Below are positions 8,350 to 16,618 of a stretch of 40,181 nucleotides of DNA, one piece after another. Made by a program: the position numbers and the translations under genes. Under the pieces are notes generated by a model, which had not been told where the DNA came from, did no database searches, and saw nothing but the letters and a program-made list of their open reading frames with translations. Every line of letters starts with the position of its first letter. Positions within the stretch are counted from its first letter, which is position 1. Origin of the DNA: Bacteroidales bacterium (GTDB lineage Bacteria; Bacteroidota; Bacteroidia; Bacteroidales; UBA932); NCBI GenBank assembly GCA_028700975.1, contig JAQVRQ010000008.1, positions 1 to 40,181 on the forward strand, in the 5' to 3' direction.

Positions 8350-11228
8350 ATCAATGGTGTCGTAAAAATAAACTGGAATATGCTTTTGGACTCTGCTGTC
8401 CGGATAAATCTTACTCCGGCCGTCAAAGGAAGTGGAATATTAAATATGTTAAAATCAAAAAGAAGATCTGCACCACCTGAATAGAGGTGCCTGGAATCAT
8501 TCATCCCCCTGCTGTAGGCCCAGTCAAAAAATGGAATAACTCTTGCTCTCTTAAGATACAATAACCAAGAAACTGTTATATCACCTAAATTTATTGGTAT
8601 CGCATAATCGGTAAAGAGAGATGTATAATGAATACTGTAGTGAGCATTATAACCCCTTGGAGAGGCAGCCAAATTTCTCATAAGATATCTTTTCCCCTCA
8701 TAGAACTGTCTTTGATATGCAAAGGATAATCTTATACCGTGATTTTTCATCAACCCGGGAATGTAACCATAAGCATTCCAATAGAGTGTTGAACCAAAAT
8801 TCTCTCCGGCAAAGGGCATCATATTAAACTGCAAATTTGTTCCAAATCCCCATTTGGGGTAGAGGTTTCTCAAGGCCATCCGTTGAACTTGATAATATTG
8901 TATTCCAAGTGTTATATGCTGATAATCCTGATACCTCCCCTCTCTGAAAGAGTAGTATGAATCGTTTGAATACCTCCAGTTCATTTTTGGAATCAGACCC
9001 CTTGTCCATCCACCGGAAGAAAAATTCAAAGGGGCATATGTAAGTAATGAGGCGCTAAAGTAAGGAGAACCAGAAACAGTATCCGTCACCATCTCCGGAT
9101 TGAAAAGATCTCCGGCTACAAGTGTTATTCTCTGTTTATCTCTATCGTTAAGATCTGCTCTAAATTCAAATACTGGATAAAATCCTCTGTACGAAAACCT
9201 CATATGCCCGGAATGGAAGCCTCCGTGATAAGAGTAACCAAGCATCCCCTCTGCGGTTCCCAAAGAGTTCTGGGTATAAATTGATGCACCGGGGGAGACA
9301 ACGTTATAAAAATTTTCGTAGGAAATATTATTTAAAATATCTGTATTAACAAACAGCGGGGTCCACGAGTGGACTCTAAAGAGATGTTCACCCCTTCTGT
9401 ATGGCTCAGATTTAAGGGTTTCTGCATCTTTAAGTGATACTGTATCAATATTAAAACCGGCTTGTCTGGAAAGTTCCTCGGCCATTTCATACTTATATGG
9501 TTTTGAAAGGTCTGCAACCTCCCACTTTAAAGAGTCAATGGGAGCCTCTACAAGCTTGAATCCATTCTTAGTAAAATTAGAATAAAAAAGAGAGTTCCTT
9601 AGTCTACAGTATTGCGGTGATTTTGCAGCAAGAGGGACAGATGTTAATTTTCTAACAAATTTTGCCAATGGATCATAATGATAAATATTATCCGTACCAT
9701 CCAGATCGCTTGAAAAGAGAATTGATCCATCAAGTTCAGAGAGCCCTTCAATTATTTGGTGCTGCTCTTCTATCTCCAAATTCCACTTGCCCTTATCCGG
9801 CTCAATTGAGTATAATCCAAGACCTTTATCTGTTATTACAGTTACATAAACCTTACCATCTATTATTATAGATTCCTTAATCTGCCCATTTAAAGGGGCC
9901 TTAAAGCTTGATTTGATAACAAAGCCATCCATATCTAAAAGGACAAGAGAGCTTCCTCCCTTTGGATGATACTCTGCAACCGCCATCATAAAACCATCGT
10001 TTGAAAAAGAGGGATTCATATAAACTGCCCTCTTAGTCAATCTTTTTGTCTTACCAGTAGATATATCATACTCTACAATTTCAGAAAAACTCTCGTGCTC
10101 CCATCTAAGTGACGGGATCTTCTCACTCCAATATATTTTGCCCCTCTTCATTATGGGCTCACCACTGAGAATTCCTGTAAAATAGAGAGTCTCCTCGTTA
10201 CCATTCTCATAAATTTTCACTAGACGACTAGCCTCGTCAAGATCTGTTTTTATAGCATATGTAACCCCTTCCGGAGTTACCATTGGATAAAGATATGAGA
10301 TATAATCATCTGTTTTTGGTGTAATAAAATTGTGGTAAGAAAATGGAGCCTTTATTGAGTCCTCTCTTCTCCATTTATTTGTCATTAAATCTGTAACCTC
10401 TTTAAGATTTTCAGAAACAGAGAGCCCGGAGGCTTTACGATAGGCTTTTGTTGCACCTGAGGGATTATAGAATTCATCAACCAGAGTTGTCATAACATCT
10501 CCCATTAAATGATAATTCCCGGAACGGAATCTCATCCCTGATAACAAAAGATAGCCTAGACTATATTCATTTGGAGTATATTTTTTAAATGAACCAAAGG
10601 CCCACTGCTGAATGTTCCTGAAGTCACCCTCCAAAAAAGCCGCTTTGAAATAGAGAAGATGAGAGGGACTTCTTCCTCTGCCGGCACTAGAATTTGCAGT
10701 TTCAGAAACAACGGCATCCCCTTCAAGAGCCCATTTATTAATATATAACCCGGCTCCTAGTCCTACTGCCTGTTCTCCAATAAGCCAAGAGAGAGGTTTG
10801 AATATTCCTCTCTCAAACATAGTCATTTGCGCCACGTGCCTCCCTTCGTGAAGCACCAGTTGCTTCTCCCAGTTCATTGAATAGCTTCCCAATGAAGGAG
10901 GGGTCGTATAAAGCTCCATTCTTCTTGGAGCCCAACTAACCAAACCATTACTGTAAACATTGTATGGGTGCAATACAACAGGCAGTTTACGAGGGGTAGA
11001 TCTTAGCGGACCATTTACTGCGTCTGCACTCTTCTCTAAAAGAACAGCATATCTTCTTGCCAGAGAGTCTGCTTCTGTTGGGTATATAATAAAATATCTC
11101 TCCGTTTTAATTTCATTCCACTTAAGCCGGGCCGGATCACTTCCAGTAGAGTAGAATTGTGCAGAAGATTGATTAAATATAAAAATGGAAACAATCGCAG
11201 CAAAGAGTGACTTGACTGTGCGGTTCAT
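8346..11228 (-). CDS. Secreted gluzincin-like/beta-propeller/outer-membrane barrel fusion protein
   Basis: This 960-residue protein begins with a signal peptide (MNRTVKSLFAAIVSIFIFNQSSAQ, cleavage near 24). Residues about 30-290 look like a peptidase domain: HEGRH at 127-131 matches HExxH, and WALEG at 166-170 supplies a downstream glutamate typical of gluzincins, followed by VVSET. Residues about 310-600 contain repeated WD/TolB-like strands (for example ISYLYPMVTPEG, NPSFSNDGFMMAVAEY, SILFSSDLDGTDNIYHY, SPQYCRLRNSLFYSN), consistent with a six-bladed propeller. From about 660 to the end, alternating aromatic strands and a hydrophobic C terminus (FQFIFTTPLI) suggest an outer-membrane beta-barrel. 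Substrate and activity are unknown. Its stop overlaps the pnuC start, so it could serve uptake or maturation at the outer membrane; that is inference. Confidence 0.72.
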   Translation of the reverse strand: MNRTVKSLFAAIVSIFIFNQSSAQFYSTGSDPARLKWNEIKTERYFIIYPTEADSLARRYAVLLEKSADAVNGPLRSTPRKLPVVLHPYNVYSNGLVSWAPRRMELYTTPPSLGSYSMNWEKQLVLHEGRHVAQMTMFERGIFKPLSWLIGEQAVGLGAGLYINKWALEGDAVVSETANSSAGRGRSPSHLLYFKAAFLEGDFRNIQQWAFGSFKKYTPNEYSLGYLLLSGMRFRSGNYHLMGDVMTTLVDEFYNPSGATKAYRKASGLSVSENLKEVTDLMTNKWRREDSIKAPFSYHNFITPKTDDYISYLYPMVTPEGVTYAIKTDLDEASRLVKIYENGNEETLYFTGILSGEPIMKRGKIYWSEKIPSLRWEHESFSEIVEYDISTGKTKRLTKRAVYMNPSFSNDGFMMAVAEYHPKGGSSLVLLDMDGFVIKSSFKAPLNGQIKESIIIDGKVYVTVITDKGLGLYSIEPDKGKWNLEIEEQHQIIEGLSELDGSILFSSDLDGTDNIYHYDPLAKFVRKLTSVPLAAKSPQYCRLRNSLFYSNFTKNGFKLVEAPIDSLKWEVADLSKPYKYEMAEELSRQAGFNIDTVSLKDAETLKSEPYRRGEHLFRVHSWTPLFVNTDILNNISYENFYNVVSPGASIYTQNSLGTAEGMLGYSYHGGFHSGHMRFSYRGFYPVFEFRADLNDRDKQRITLVAGDLFNPEMVTDTVSGSPYFSASLLTYAPLNFSSGGWTRGLIPKMNWRYSNDSYYSFREGRYQDYQHITLGIQYYQVQRMALRNLYPKWGFGTNLQFNMMPFAGENFGSTLYWNAYGYIPGLMKNHGIRLSFAYQRQFYEGKRYLMRNLAASPRGYNAHYSIHYTSLFTDYAIPINLGDITVSWLLYLKRARVIPFFDWAYSRGMNDSRHLYSGGADLLFDFNIFNIPLPLTAGVRFIRTAESKSIFQFIFTTPLI

Positions 11229-11247
11229 TTAAGTTAATTTTCTGTTA

Positions 11248-11255
11248 CAAAGGTA
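11248..11255 (-). promoter_or_regulatory. Candidate -7 box for the peptidase/barrel-pnuC operon
   Basis: The minus strand reads TACCTTTG, matching TAnnTTTG, about 20 bases before the ATG at 11228. No convincing -33 element is seen. Confidence 0.42.
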
Positions 11256-11297
11256 GGAAAATTGCACTAGATTTATGAATCACAAATTTTAATGAAT

Positions 11298-11305
11298 TAT
11301 ATTTG
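11298..11305 (+). promoter_or_regulatory. Candidate -7 box for the Na/Pi cotransporter operon
   Basis: TATATTTG matches TAnnTTTG and lies 26 bases before the ATG at 11332, giving a leader of about 20 bases. Confidence 0.45.
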
Positions 11306-11331
11306 TGGCTGTAAACTAATACCCAAACATA

Positions 11332-13017
11332 ATGGACGTAGTATTTCAGATACTAAAACTTTTTGGTTCCCTCGGACTCTTTCTATACGGAATGACGCTG
11401 ATGAGTGGAGCCTTGCAAAAAGTTGCAGGAGAGAAGATGAGATCTATCCTTGCCGCAATGACGTCAAACTCCCTTAAAAGAGTACTTACCGGCCTCTTTA
11501 TAACAGCAATAATTCAGTCTTCAAGCGCAACAACCGTAATGGTTGTTAGTTTTGTCAATGCGGGATTACTTTCACTTGTCCAGTCTGTAGGGGTTATTAT
11601 GGGTGCCAACATAGGTACAACTGTTACTGCTTGGATAATATCACTACTAGGATTTAAATTTGACATATCTGTTCTCTCTATCCCTCTTATTGGGGTGGGA
11701 TTTACACTTATGATGTTTAAATCAAAGAAAAAGAAATCGGTTGGAGAATTAATAATTGGATTTTCATTACTCTTTTTGGGATTAACTTTTCTGAAAAACT
11801 CAGTTCCTGATCTTAGAGCAAATCCAGAAATTTTTGAATTCCTTCAGGGGTGGACTCAATATGGATTTGGATCAGTTTTAATCTTTGTCCTTATTGGATC
11901 TCTTTTAACTATTATAATGCAATCATCCAGTGCCACAATGGCCCTCACTCTTGTGATGAGCAGCTATGGCTGGATTCCTTTTGAGATGGCGGCAGCAATG
12001 GTCCTCGGAGAGAATATTGGTACAACAATTACTGCAAATATTGCGGCAGCAGTGGCTAACGTATCCGCTAGAAGAGCTGCACTTGCCCATATGGTATTTA
12101 ATATATTTGGAGTTATTTGGGTTCTAGCTCTTTTCAAGCCGGTTTTGAGCATTGTGTCTAAAATTACAATCTCAGTATCCGGGCTAGATCCTTTTGTCTC
12201 TTCAGAAGCAACACTATACGGAGTTTCATTCTTGCACACACTATTTAATGTCACCAACACTCTTCTTCTAGTTGGCTTTACCAATCAGATTGTAAGACTT
12301 GTAAGCAGTGTAATTAAGTCCAAAAGCACAGAGGAGGTATTCAGACTTAAATATATTCAGGGTGGTGTATTGAGTACAGCTGAATTGTCACTTTCTCAAG
12401 CAAAAGAGGAGATAACAGATTTTGCAAGACTTGCCAAGCAGGAGTTTGCTTATGCAAGGGAGGCTATGAGACTTTGCAATTCAGACAAGTTTGATGAGCT
12501 ATACACTAAAATTGAACACTACGAACAAATAACAGATAAGGTTGAACTTGAAATTGCTAATTACCTTAATAATGTTTCAGAGGGAGAGTTAAGCGAAGAG
12601 AGCGGAAGACGCTTGCAAGCAATGTATAAGATAATTAGTGAAATAGAGAGTTTGGGTGACTCTGGATACAATATCGCTAGAATTCTTAACAGACTTAGAG
12701 TGCATAAGAAGAATTTTTCTGATGATGTCTGTGATAAACTAGACCATATGTTTATTCTTCTTGAACGGGCATTTGATCATATGATTGATAATCTGGACAA
12801 AGGTTATACTAAACTGGATGGCATTGCTAATGCAATAGATTCAGAAGAGCAGATAAACGAATATAGAAATATACTCAAGGAGGAGCACCTGTTCAACCTT
12901 GAAAACAACAAATACGGATATCAAACAGGCGTCTATTATATGGACATTGTGGCCGAATGCGAAAAAGCAGGAGACTATATGATTAACGTATCAGAAGCAA
13001 TCATTGAAATTAAGTAG
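11332..13017 (+). CDS. Na+/phosphate cotransporter family protein with C-terminal PhoU-like domain
   Basis: The 561-residue protein has two inverted-repeat transport units. Each carries the QSSSAT signature: QSSSATTVMVVSFVNAG at about residue 62 followed by GANIGTTVTAW, and QSSSATMALTLVMSS near residue 196 followed by GENIGTTITAN. These motifs form the paired re-entrant loops of the SLC34/NptA family, which imports phosphate with sodium. Residues about 345-555 are soluble and helical (for example SLSQAKEEITDFARLAKQEF, CEKAGDYMINVSEAI) and resemble the PhoU domain found fused to many bacterial members. It is the first gene of a three-gene run; the glycosidase follows after 12 bases. Phosphate as substrate is inferred from the family. 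Confidence 0.92.
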   Translation: MDVVFQILKLFGSLGLFLYGMTLMSGALQKVAGEKMRSILAAMTSNSLKRVLTGLFITAIIQSSSATTVMVVSFVNAGLLSLVQSVGVIMGANIGTTVTAWIISLLGFKFDISVLSIPLIGVGFTLMMFKSKKKKSVGELIIGFSLLFLGLTFLKNSVPDLRANPEIFEFLQGWTQYGFGSVLIFVLIGSLLTIIMQSSSATMALTLVMSSYGWIPFEMAAAMVLGENIGTTITANIAAAVANVSARRAALAHMVFNIFGVIWVLALFKPVLSIVSKITISVSGLDPFVSSEATLYGVSFLHTLFNVTNTLLLVGFTNQIVRLVSSVIKSKSTEEVFRLKYIQGGVLSTAELSLSQAKEEITDFARLAKQEFAYAREAMRLCNSDKFDELYTKIEHYEQITDKVELEIANYLNNVSEGELSEESGRRLQAMYKIISEIESLGDSGYNIARILNRLRVHKKNFSDDVCDKLDHMFILLERAFDHMIDNLDKGYTKLDGIANAIDSEEQINEYRNILKEEHLFNLENNKYGYQTGVYYMDIVAECEKAGDYMINVSEAIIEIK

Positions 13018-13029
13018 GTTTTAAAGAAG

Positions 13030-13932
13030 ATGATCAAAAAACAGTTGACACTATTTGCCATCTTATTGTTATCTCTAGTAGTCAGAGGACAGGAGAGCTA
13101 TTTTAAAAGTGATTCTATCGCTTTTGCAGATACAAAATGGAGTCGCTCTATAGTATCAGAAGGAATAATTCTTAAAAAAGCTCATTTTAGTAATGGCGAA
13201 TTGTTCAATTCAAATCAGTATATCTCTATTGTTGAGATATCACCGGAAGCCGACGCAAAAATTGAAATTTTTGCAAGTCCTATTCTCAAGCAAACAAGTT
13301 CAATTGCTTCTGAAGCAGGTGCAAAAATTGCTTTAAACGGCTCATTCTTTAAGTTTAATAATAGTTACAATACAGAAGATTACAACTCTGTTGATTATAT
13401 TAGAAAAAGTAACAAACAACTGGCTCCAAACACTTGGCCGGCAAAAGGGCGCTCTATGCACCAGCTTGGAGCCCTTGCAATATTTAGGGGAGAGCTTTTC
13501 ATTCTTAAGGCCGATGCTTTAAGGGAGTGGGAGAAATATATTCAGGCCGAGGAGGTAATTACTTCCGGACCTATCCTCCGGGTAAACGGAGTGGATGAGA
13601 AACTTGCCAAAGCATCTTTTTATACAACTAGGCACCCAAGAACAGCAGTTGGAAAGAGAGAAGATGGCACCATTCTTATGATTACGGCTGATGGGAGATC
13701 TGCTCAGGCAGCAGGAGTCTCTCTAATTGAACTCCAAATCATTATGAAATGGTTAAGAGCAAACTATGCCATTAATCTGGACGGAGGCGGATCCACAACT
13801 CTCTATATTGAGGGCGCCTCTGATAATGGAGTGGTAAACCATCCAACAGACAACAGAAAATTTGACAACAAAGGTGAACGAAAAGTGGCAAATGCCATTC
13901 TAGTTTACACAAACATAAATGGACAGCAATAA
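13030..13932 (+). CDS. Secreted phosphodiester glycosidase family protein (NAGPA domain, formerly DUF2233)
   Basis: The 300-residue protein opens with a signal peptide (MIKKQLTLFAILLLSLVVRGQ, cleavage near 21), so it acts in the periplasm or beyond. The NAGPA-type domain follows: AKIALNGSFFKF at about 96-107, EVITSGPILRVNG near 175-190, the region RHPRTAVGKREDGTILMITADGR at about 202-225, and AINLDGGGSTTLYIEG at about 247-262, with a C-terminal NHPTDN and ERKVANAILVY. Mammalian NAGPA removes GlcNAc from a phosphodiester; bacterial relatives act on sugar phosphodiesters in wall or capsule polymers, but the substrate here is unknown. It sits between a phosphate transporter and a glycosyltransferase whose start overlaps its stop by 14 bases. 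Confidence 0.88.
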   Translation: MIKKQLTLFAILLLSLVVRGQESYFKSDSIAFADTKWSRSIVSEGIILKKAHFSNGELFNSNQYISIVEISPEADAKIEIFASPILKQTSSIASEAGAKIALNGSFFKFNNSYNTEDYNSVDYIRKSNKQLAPNTWPAKGRSMHQLGALAIFRGELFILKADALREWEKYIQAEEVITSGPILRVNGVDEKLAKASFYTTRHPRTAVGKREDGTILMITADGRSAQAAGVSLIELQIIMKWLRANYAINLDGGGSTTLYIEGASDNGVVNHPTDNRKFDNKGERKVANAILVYTNINGQQ

Positions 13933-14986
13933 AAAGAGGGTACTCTTTGTATATACGCGTAACTCCACATTTATTCGTGGAGATGTGGATATTATGTCAC
14001 ACAACTTTATTGTTACAAAATTGGTGACAGACAATACAAATCCGGCAAAACAGACAGTTGCGCTAATTAAACAGTTTTTTTACCTGATTTTCAATATCTA
14101 TAAATTTAACATCGTTTACATTTGGTTCGCAGACTACCACTCCTGGCTTCCCGCCCTATTTGCCAAAATTACAAGAAAAAGATGCTACATAGTAATTGGA
14201 GGTTATGATGTATGCAGAGTTAAAAAATACAAATATGGTAGTTTTGTAAAACCTTTAAGAGGTTGGCTGGCAAGAAGCTCTATGAAAATGTCAACAGCAA
14301 ATCTTTGTGTCTCCGAGCATGTTAAAAGGGTAGTCAAACGCCTTGCTCCCCAGACTCCGATAAAACTTGTATACAATGGGATAACATTCCCTGATTCATC
14401 AAAAACAAAATTACCTGCTGAAGGCACCAGAAACGGAGTATTATGCGTTGCAATCTCTAATACAAAACAGAGCATCTTTGTCAAGGGTATTGACAGGTAC
14501 CTTGCACTTGCCCAGGCGATGCCTTCATATCAGTTTACTCTAATTGGAACAAATCCTGCGAAGGCTGGGATAGACGAGGAGAGTATCCCAAAGAATCTAA
14601 CCATAATTACTTCAATTGAACACAACCTCCTTTCTGAATACTATCACAAGTCAAAGGTGTATTGTCAACTCTCAAGAAGAGAGAGCTTTTCACTTGCCTT
14701 GGCAGAGGCGATGTTTCACGGTTGTATGCCGTTAACTACAAAAGCAGGAGGTATGCCGGAGGTTTCTGGAGGTCTTGGAGAGATAATCTATGCTTTAGAC
14801 AATGATGGTTTTGACAGAGAAAACAGAGAGAGTTCAATTCACGAAGCGATTAATGCAATAGCAAGACTTTCCGCTGAAAGTGAGGATTACGCCCCGGCAA
14901 TGAGAGAGCGTGTAACAGCTCTATTTACCATAGGCAGAAGGGAGAGAGAGCTTAATTCAATTTTTTTTCAAAATAATCGCTCTTAA
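13919..14986 (+). CDS. Glycosyltransferase, GT4/GT1 type
   Basis: The 355-residue protein has a GT-B fold layout. The N-terminal half is variable (VLFVYTRNSTFIRGDVDIM, IVYIWFADYHSWLPALFAK, YIVIGGYDVCR) and lacks a membrane anchor apart from a hydrophobic stretch near residues 48-62. The C-terminal half is typical of GT4: ANLCVSEHVKRVVKRL, IKLVYNGITFPD, a segment VKGIDRYLALAQAMPSYQFTLIG, then YCQLSRRESFSLALAEAMFHGCMPLTTKAGGMPEV, where ESFSLALAE is the E-x7-E nucleotide-sugar-binding motif. It probably transfers a sugar to a cell-surface glycan or lipid. The ATG overlaps the glycosidase gene by 14 bases. Its 3' end overlaps the converging GT2 gene by 30 bases. Confidence 0.88.
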   Translation: MDSNKKRVLFVYTRNSTFIRGDVDIMSHNFIVTKLVTDNTNPAKQTVALIKQFFYLIFNIYKFNIVYIWFADYHSWLPALFAKITRKRCYIVIGGYDVCRVKKYKYGSFVKPLRGWLARSSMKMSTANLCVSEHVKRVVKRLAPQTPIKLVYNGITFPDSSKTKLPAEGTRNGVLCVAISNTKQSIFVKGIDRYLALAQAMPSYQFTLIGTNPAKAGIDEESIPKNLTIITSIEHNLLSEYYHKSKVYCQLSRRESFSLALAEAMFHGCMPLTTKAGGMPEVSGGLGEIIYALDNDGFDRENRESSIHEAINAIARLSAESEDYAPAMRERVTALFTIGRRERELNSIFFQNNRS

Positions 14987-15967
14987 GAACCACCTCACAA
15001 CCCTAATTGCATAACTATCCCCTCTAGCACTAAGAGTTGCTAATAATCTGTAATGAAATTTCTCTTCCGGATTATTGTGATTCAAAATTTCCTGATTAAC
15101 CTCTGGAAAGAGTTTTAATATTTCAGGAAGTTTATTGCCTTTAGTCTCTTGATGCAAAATAAGCCTTCTTCTAGTCCGCACCTTATATAAAAGGAGCTCC
15201 TCCTTGCATAATAATTTCAGTTTTGAAGGCAACACCTCCTCAAGATAGTTTAGTGTTGAGGATATAAGGTTAAGGTGGTTAACCGAAACAGATACTGATG
15301 ATGAGTTATACATCACATAGTGGATAAGGGCTCTGTCGATTATTGCAATCTTTTCTGCATTGACAATCAGTAATGGAGAGAGAGAGAGGTCATCCCTTAA
15401 ATCCGGAGAAAAGGATATTCCTCCTTTAAGATACAGCTCTCTACTTGCCAGTTTATTCCATAGAGCAGAGGGGACTCTGTTTGATAACATCTCTTTTAGG
15501 TAATTAACCCTCTCAATATCATTATGAAGAATTTGAACGCCTTTAACATCAGAGACAAAAGAGAGACTTCTCTCCATCTCTTCTGCAATGTAACCGCATA
15601 TAGCTAAATCTGAATCTGTATCTTTTATTATCTTAAATAATGTCTCCAACAGATCCGGCTCAAAATAATCATCGGAATCTAAATGAATAATGTAGCTGCC
15701 TACTGAGGCATCCATACCTCTGCCTCTGGATGCCGAGACACCTAAATTAACCTCATTCCTTATAATCTTAAAACTATTTTCAAGCCAAGACCCTTTTAAA
15801 AGTTTCTCGGCAATGGCAATACTATCATCACCACCACAATCATCTACTAAAATGAGTTCAAACTCTCTAAAACTTTGATTTAATAATGACTCCAGAGATC
15901 TTTCAATAAAGGAGGAGACCCTGAAAACAGGAACTATTACAGATATTTGAGGATTTTGAAAAGACAT
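14957..15967 (-). CDS. Glycosyltransferase family 2
   Basis: Started at the ATG at 15967, the product has 336 residues and begins MSFQNPQISVIVPVFR, the classical first strand of GT-A glycosyltransferases. NVIL-type upstream residues come from a terminator hairpin and are excluded. The GT2 core is clear: SLLNQSFREFELILVDDCGGDDS, NEVNLGVSASRGRGMDASVGSYIIHLDSDDYFEPDLLE (the DxD-type SDD metal-binding motif), and a later FSPDLRDDLSLSPLL that may hold the catalytic base. The C-terminal third is basic and helical. It transfers a sugar from a nucleotide donor, presumably for surface polysaccharide, though the acceptor is unknown. It converges on the GT4 gene, overlapping 30 bases, so the two GTs are neighbours but not one operon. 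Confidence 0.87.
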   Translation of the reverse strand: MSFQNPQISVIVPVFRVSSFIERSLESLLNQSFREFELILVDDCGGDDSIAIAEKLLKGSWLENSFKIIRNEVNLGVSASRGRGMDASVGSYIIHLDSDDYFEPDLLETLFKIIKDTDSDLAICGYIAEEMERSLSFVSDVKGVQILHNDIERVNYLKEMLSNRVPSALWNKLASRELYLKGGISFSPDLRDDLSLSPLLIVNAEKIAIIDRALIHYVMYNSSSVSVSVNHLNLISSTLNYLEEVLPSKLKLLCKEELLLYKVRTRRRLILHQETKGNKLPEILKLFPEVNQEILNHNNPEEKFHYRLLATLSARGDSYAIRVVRWFLRAIILKKN

Positions 15968-15971
15968 AAAA

Positions 15972-15979
15972 CAAAGATA
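15972..15979 (-). promoter_or_regulatory. Candidate -7 box for the GT2 gene, fused to the tRNA terminator U-tract
   Basis: The minus strand reads TATCTTTG, matching TAnnTTTG, and its first T is the last T of the terminator's T-run. It ends four bases before the GT2 ATG, so a transcript from it would have almost no leader. Confidence 0.35.
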
Positions 15980-16010
15980 AAAAAAGAGGATGACATTAAA
16001 TGCCATCCTC
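15979..16010 (-). terminator. Rho-independent terminator after tRNA-Gln
   Basis: On the minus strand GAGGATG (16010-16004) pairs perfectly with CATCCTC (15992-15986), with further pairing of CAT and ATG inside the loop, and is followed by seven T residues (15985-15979). It lies 10 bases beyond the tRNA 3' end. Confidence 0.85.
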
Positions 16011-16019
16011 TAACTCAAG

Positions 16020-16090
16020 TTGACCCACCAGGATTCGAACCTAGACTGACAGAACCAAAATCTGAAGTGCTACCATTACACCATGGGTCA
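16020..16090 (-). tRNA. tRNA-Gln (anticodon UUG)
   Basis: Read on the minus strand the 71 bases fold as a standard cloverleaf. The acceptor arm TGACCCA pairs with TGGGTCA, with A as discriminator at 16020. The D-loop carries GTGTAATGGTAGCAC, the anticodon stem CAGA/TCTG encloses the loop TTTTGGT with anticodon TTG, and the T-arm is CTAGG-TTCGAAT-CCTGG. The U1-A72 first pair is typical of glutamine tRNAs. No CCA is encoded; the next template bases give CTT. It stands between the yqaA-like gene and the GT2 gene, has its own promoter-like sequence and ends in a strong terminator, so it appears to be an independent unit. Confidence 0.95.
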
Positions 16091-16112
16091 TTATGGTTCT
16101 CAATTGAGGGTG

Positions 16113-16142
16113 CAAATATATATCTTTTTCATAAAAAACAAA
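16113..16142 (-). promoter_or_regulatory. Promoter of tRNA-Gln
   Basis: On the minus strand TTTG (16142-16139) is followed after 18 bases by TATATTTG (16120-16113), close to the Bacteroidota TTTG / TAnnTTTG pair. The predicted start lies about 15-17 bases before the mature tRNA 5' end. It is the best two-part match in the window. Confidence 0.6.
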
Positions 16143-16147
16143 AATTT

Positions 16148-16618
16148 TCAAAGAATCTTGAATTCAAGCATTGCATCTCCAAGTAATAAATAAAGAGATA
16201 CCCAAAAAGCATATCTTATAGCTTTACCGAGTAGCATAAAGATTGCAGACTTAGTAAAGTTGACTCTGTAAAACCCCAATCCTACGGCCAGAATGTCACC
16301 AGCAAAGGGGACCCAGCTGAAGAAAGCGATGAGAGATCCATACTTATCTATCCAGTGTTTCTGCTTTAATAATTTCTCTTCTGTTACACCAAGCCATTTT
16401 TCAATCCAACCCCACTTCCCTAAATGACCTATCCAGTAAGAAGTTAGCCCTCCAAGCCAATTGCCTGCAGTTGCCCAAATAAGAGCCAATAAAGGATTCA
16501 TCCCTGCAAGTAAAGCTCCGGCTATAAGAATGTCTGAACTGAAGGGTATAACAGTTGCCGCAAGAAAAGAACCAAAGAAAAGTCCCAGAAAACCATATCC
16601 CTCAAGAAGCTCTATCAT
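16148..16618 (-). CDS. YqaA-family DedA-like (SNARE-associated/VTT) membrane protein
   Basis: The 156-residue protein has four to five hydrophobic segments (about residues 8-30, 38-62, 92-115 and 124-145). YqaA-like features are FFGSFLAATVIPFSSDILIAGALLAG near the N terminus, NWLGGLTSYWIGHLGKW in the middle and the strongly conserved FFSWVPFAGDILAVGLGFYR at about 98-117. The VTT/DedA superfamily contains membrane proteins that move lipids such as undecaprenyl phosphate between leaflets; the YqaA branch is shorter and less studied, so its substrate is unknown. Its ATG overlaps the tadA stop by four bases (ATGA), so it is probably co-translated with tadA. Confidence 0.88.
   Translation of the reverse strand: MIELLEGYGFLGLFFGSFLAATVIPFSSDILIAGALLAGMNPLLALIWATAGNWLGGLTSYWIGHLGKWGWIEKWLGVTEEKLLKQKHWIDKYGSLIAFFSWVPFAGDILAVGLGFYRVNFTKSAIFMLLGKAIRYAFWVSLYLLLGDAMLEFKIL

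Noticed and set aside
15968..16006. A 13-residue N-terminal extension of the GT2 protein starting at an ATG at 16006
   Set aside because: These codons lie in the tRNA-Gln terminator stem and its U-run; the family begins at the ISVIVPVFR strand just after the ATG at 15967.
15947..16186. A 79-codon plus-strand frame across the tRNA
   Set aside because: It reads through the tRNA-Gln gene and its terminator on the opposite strand and resembles no protein family.
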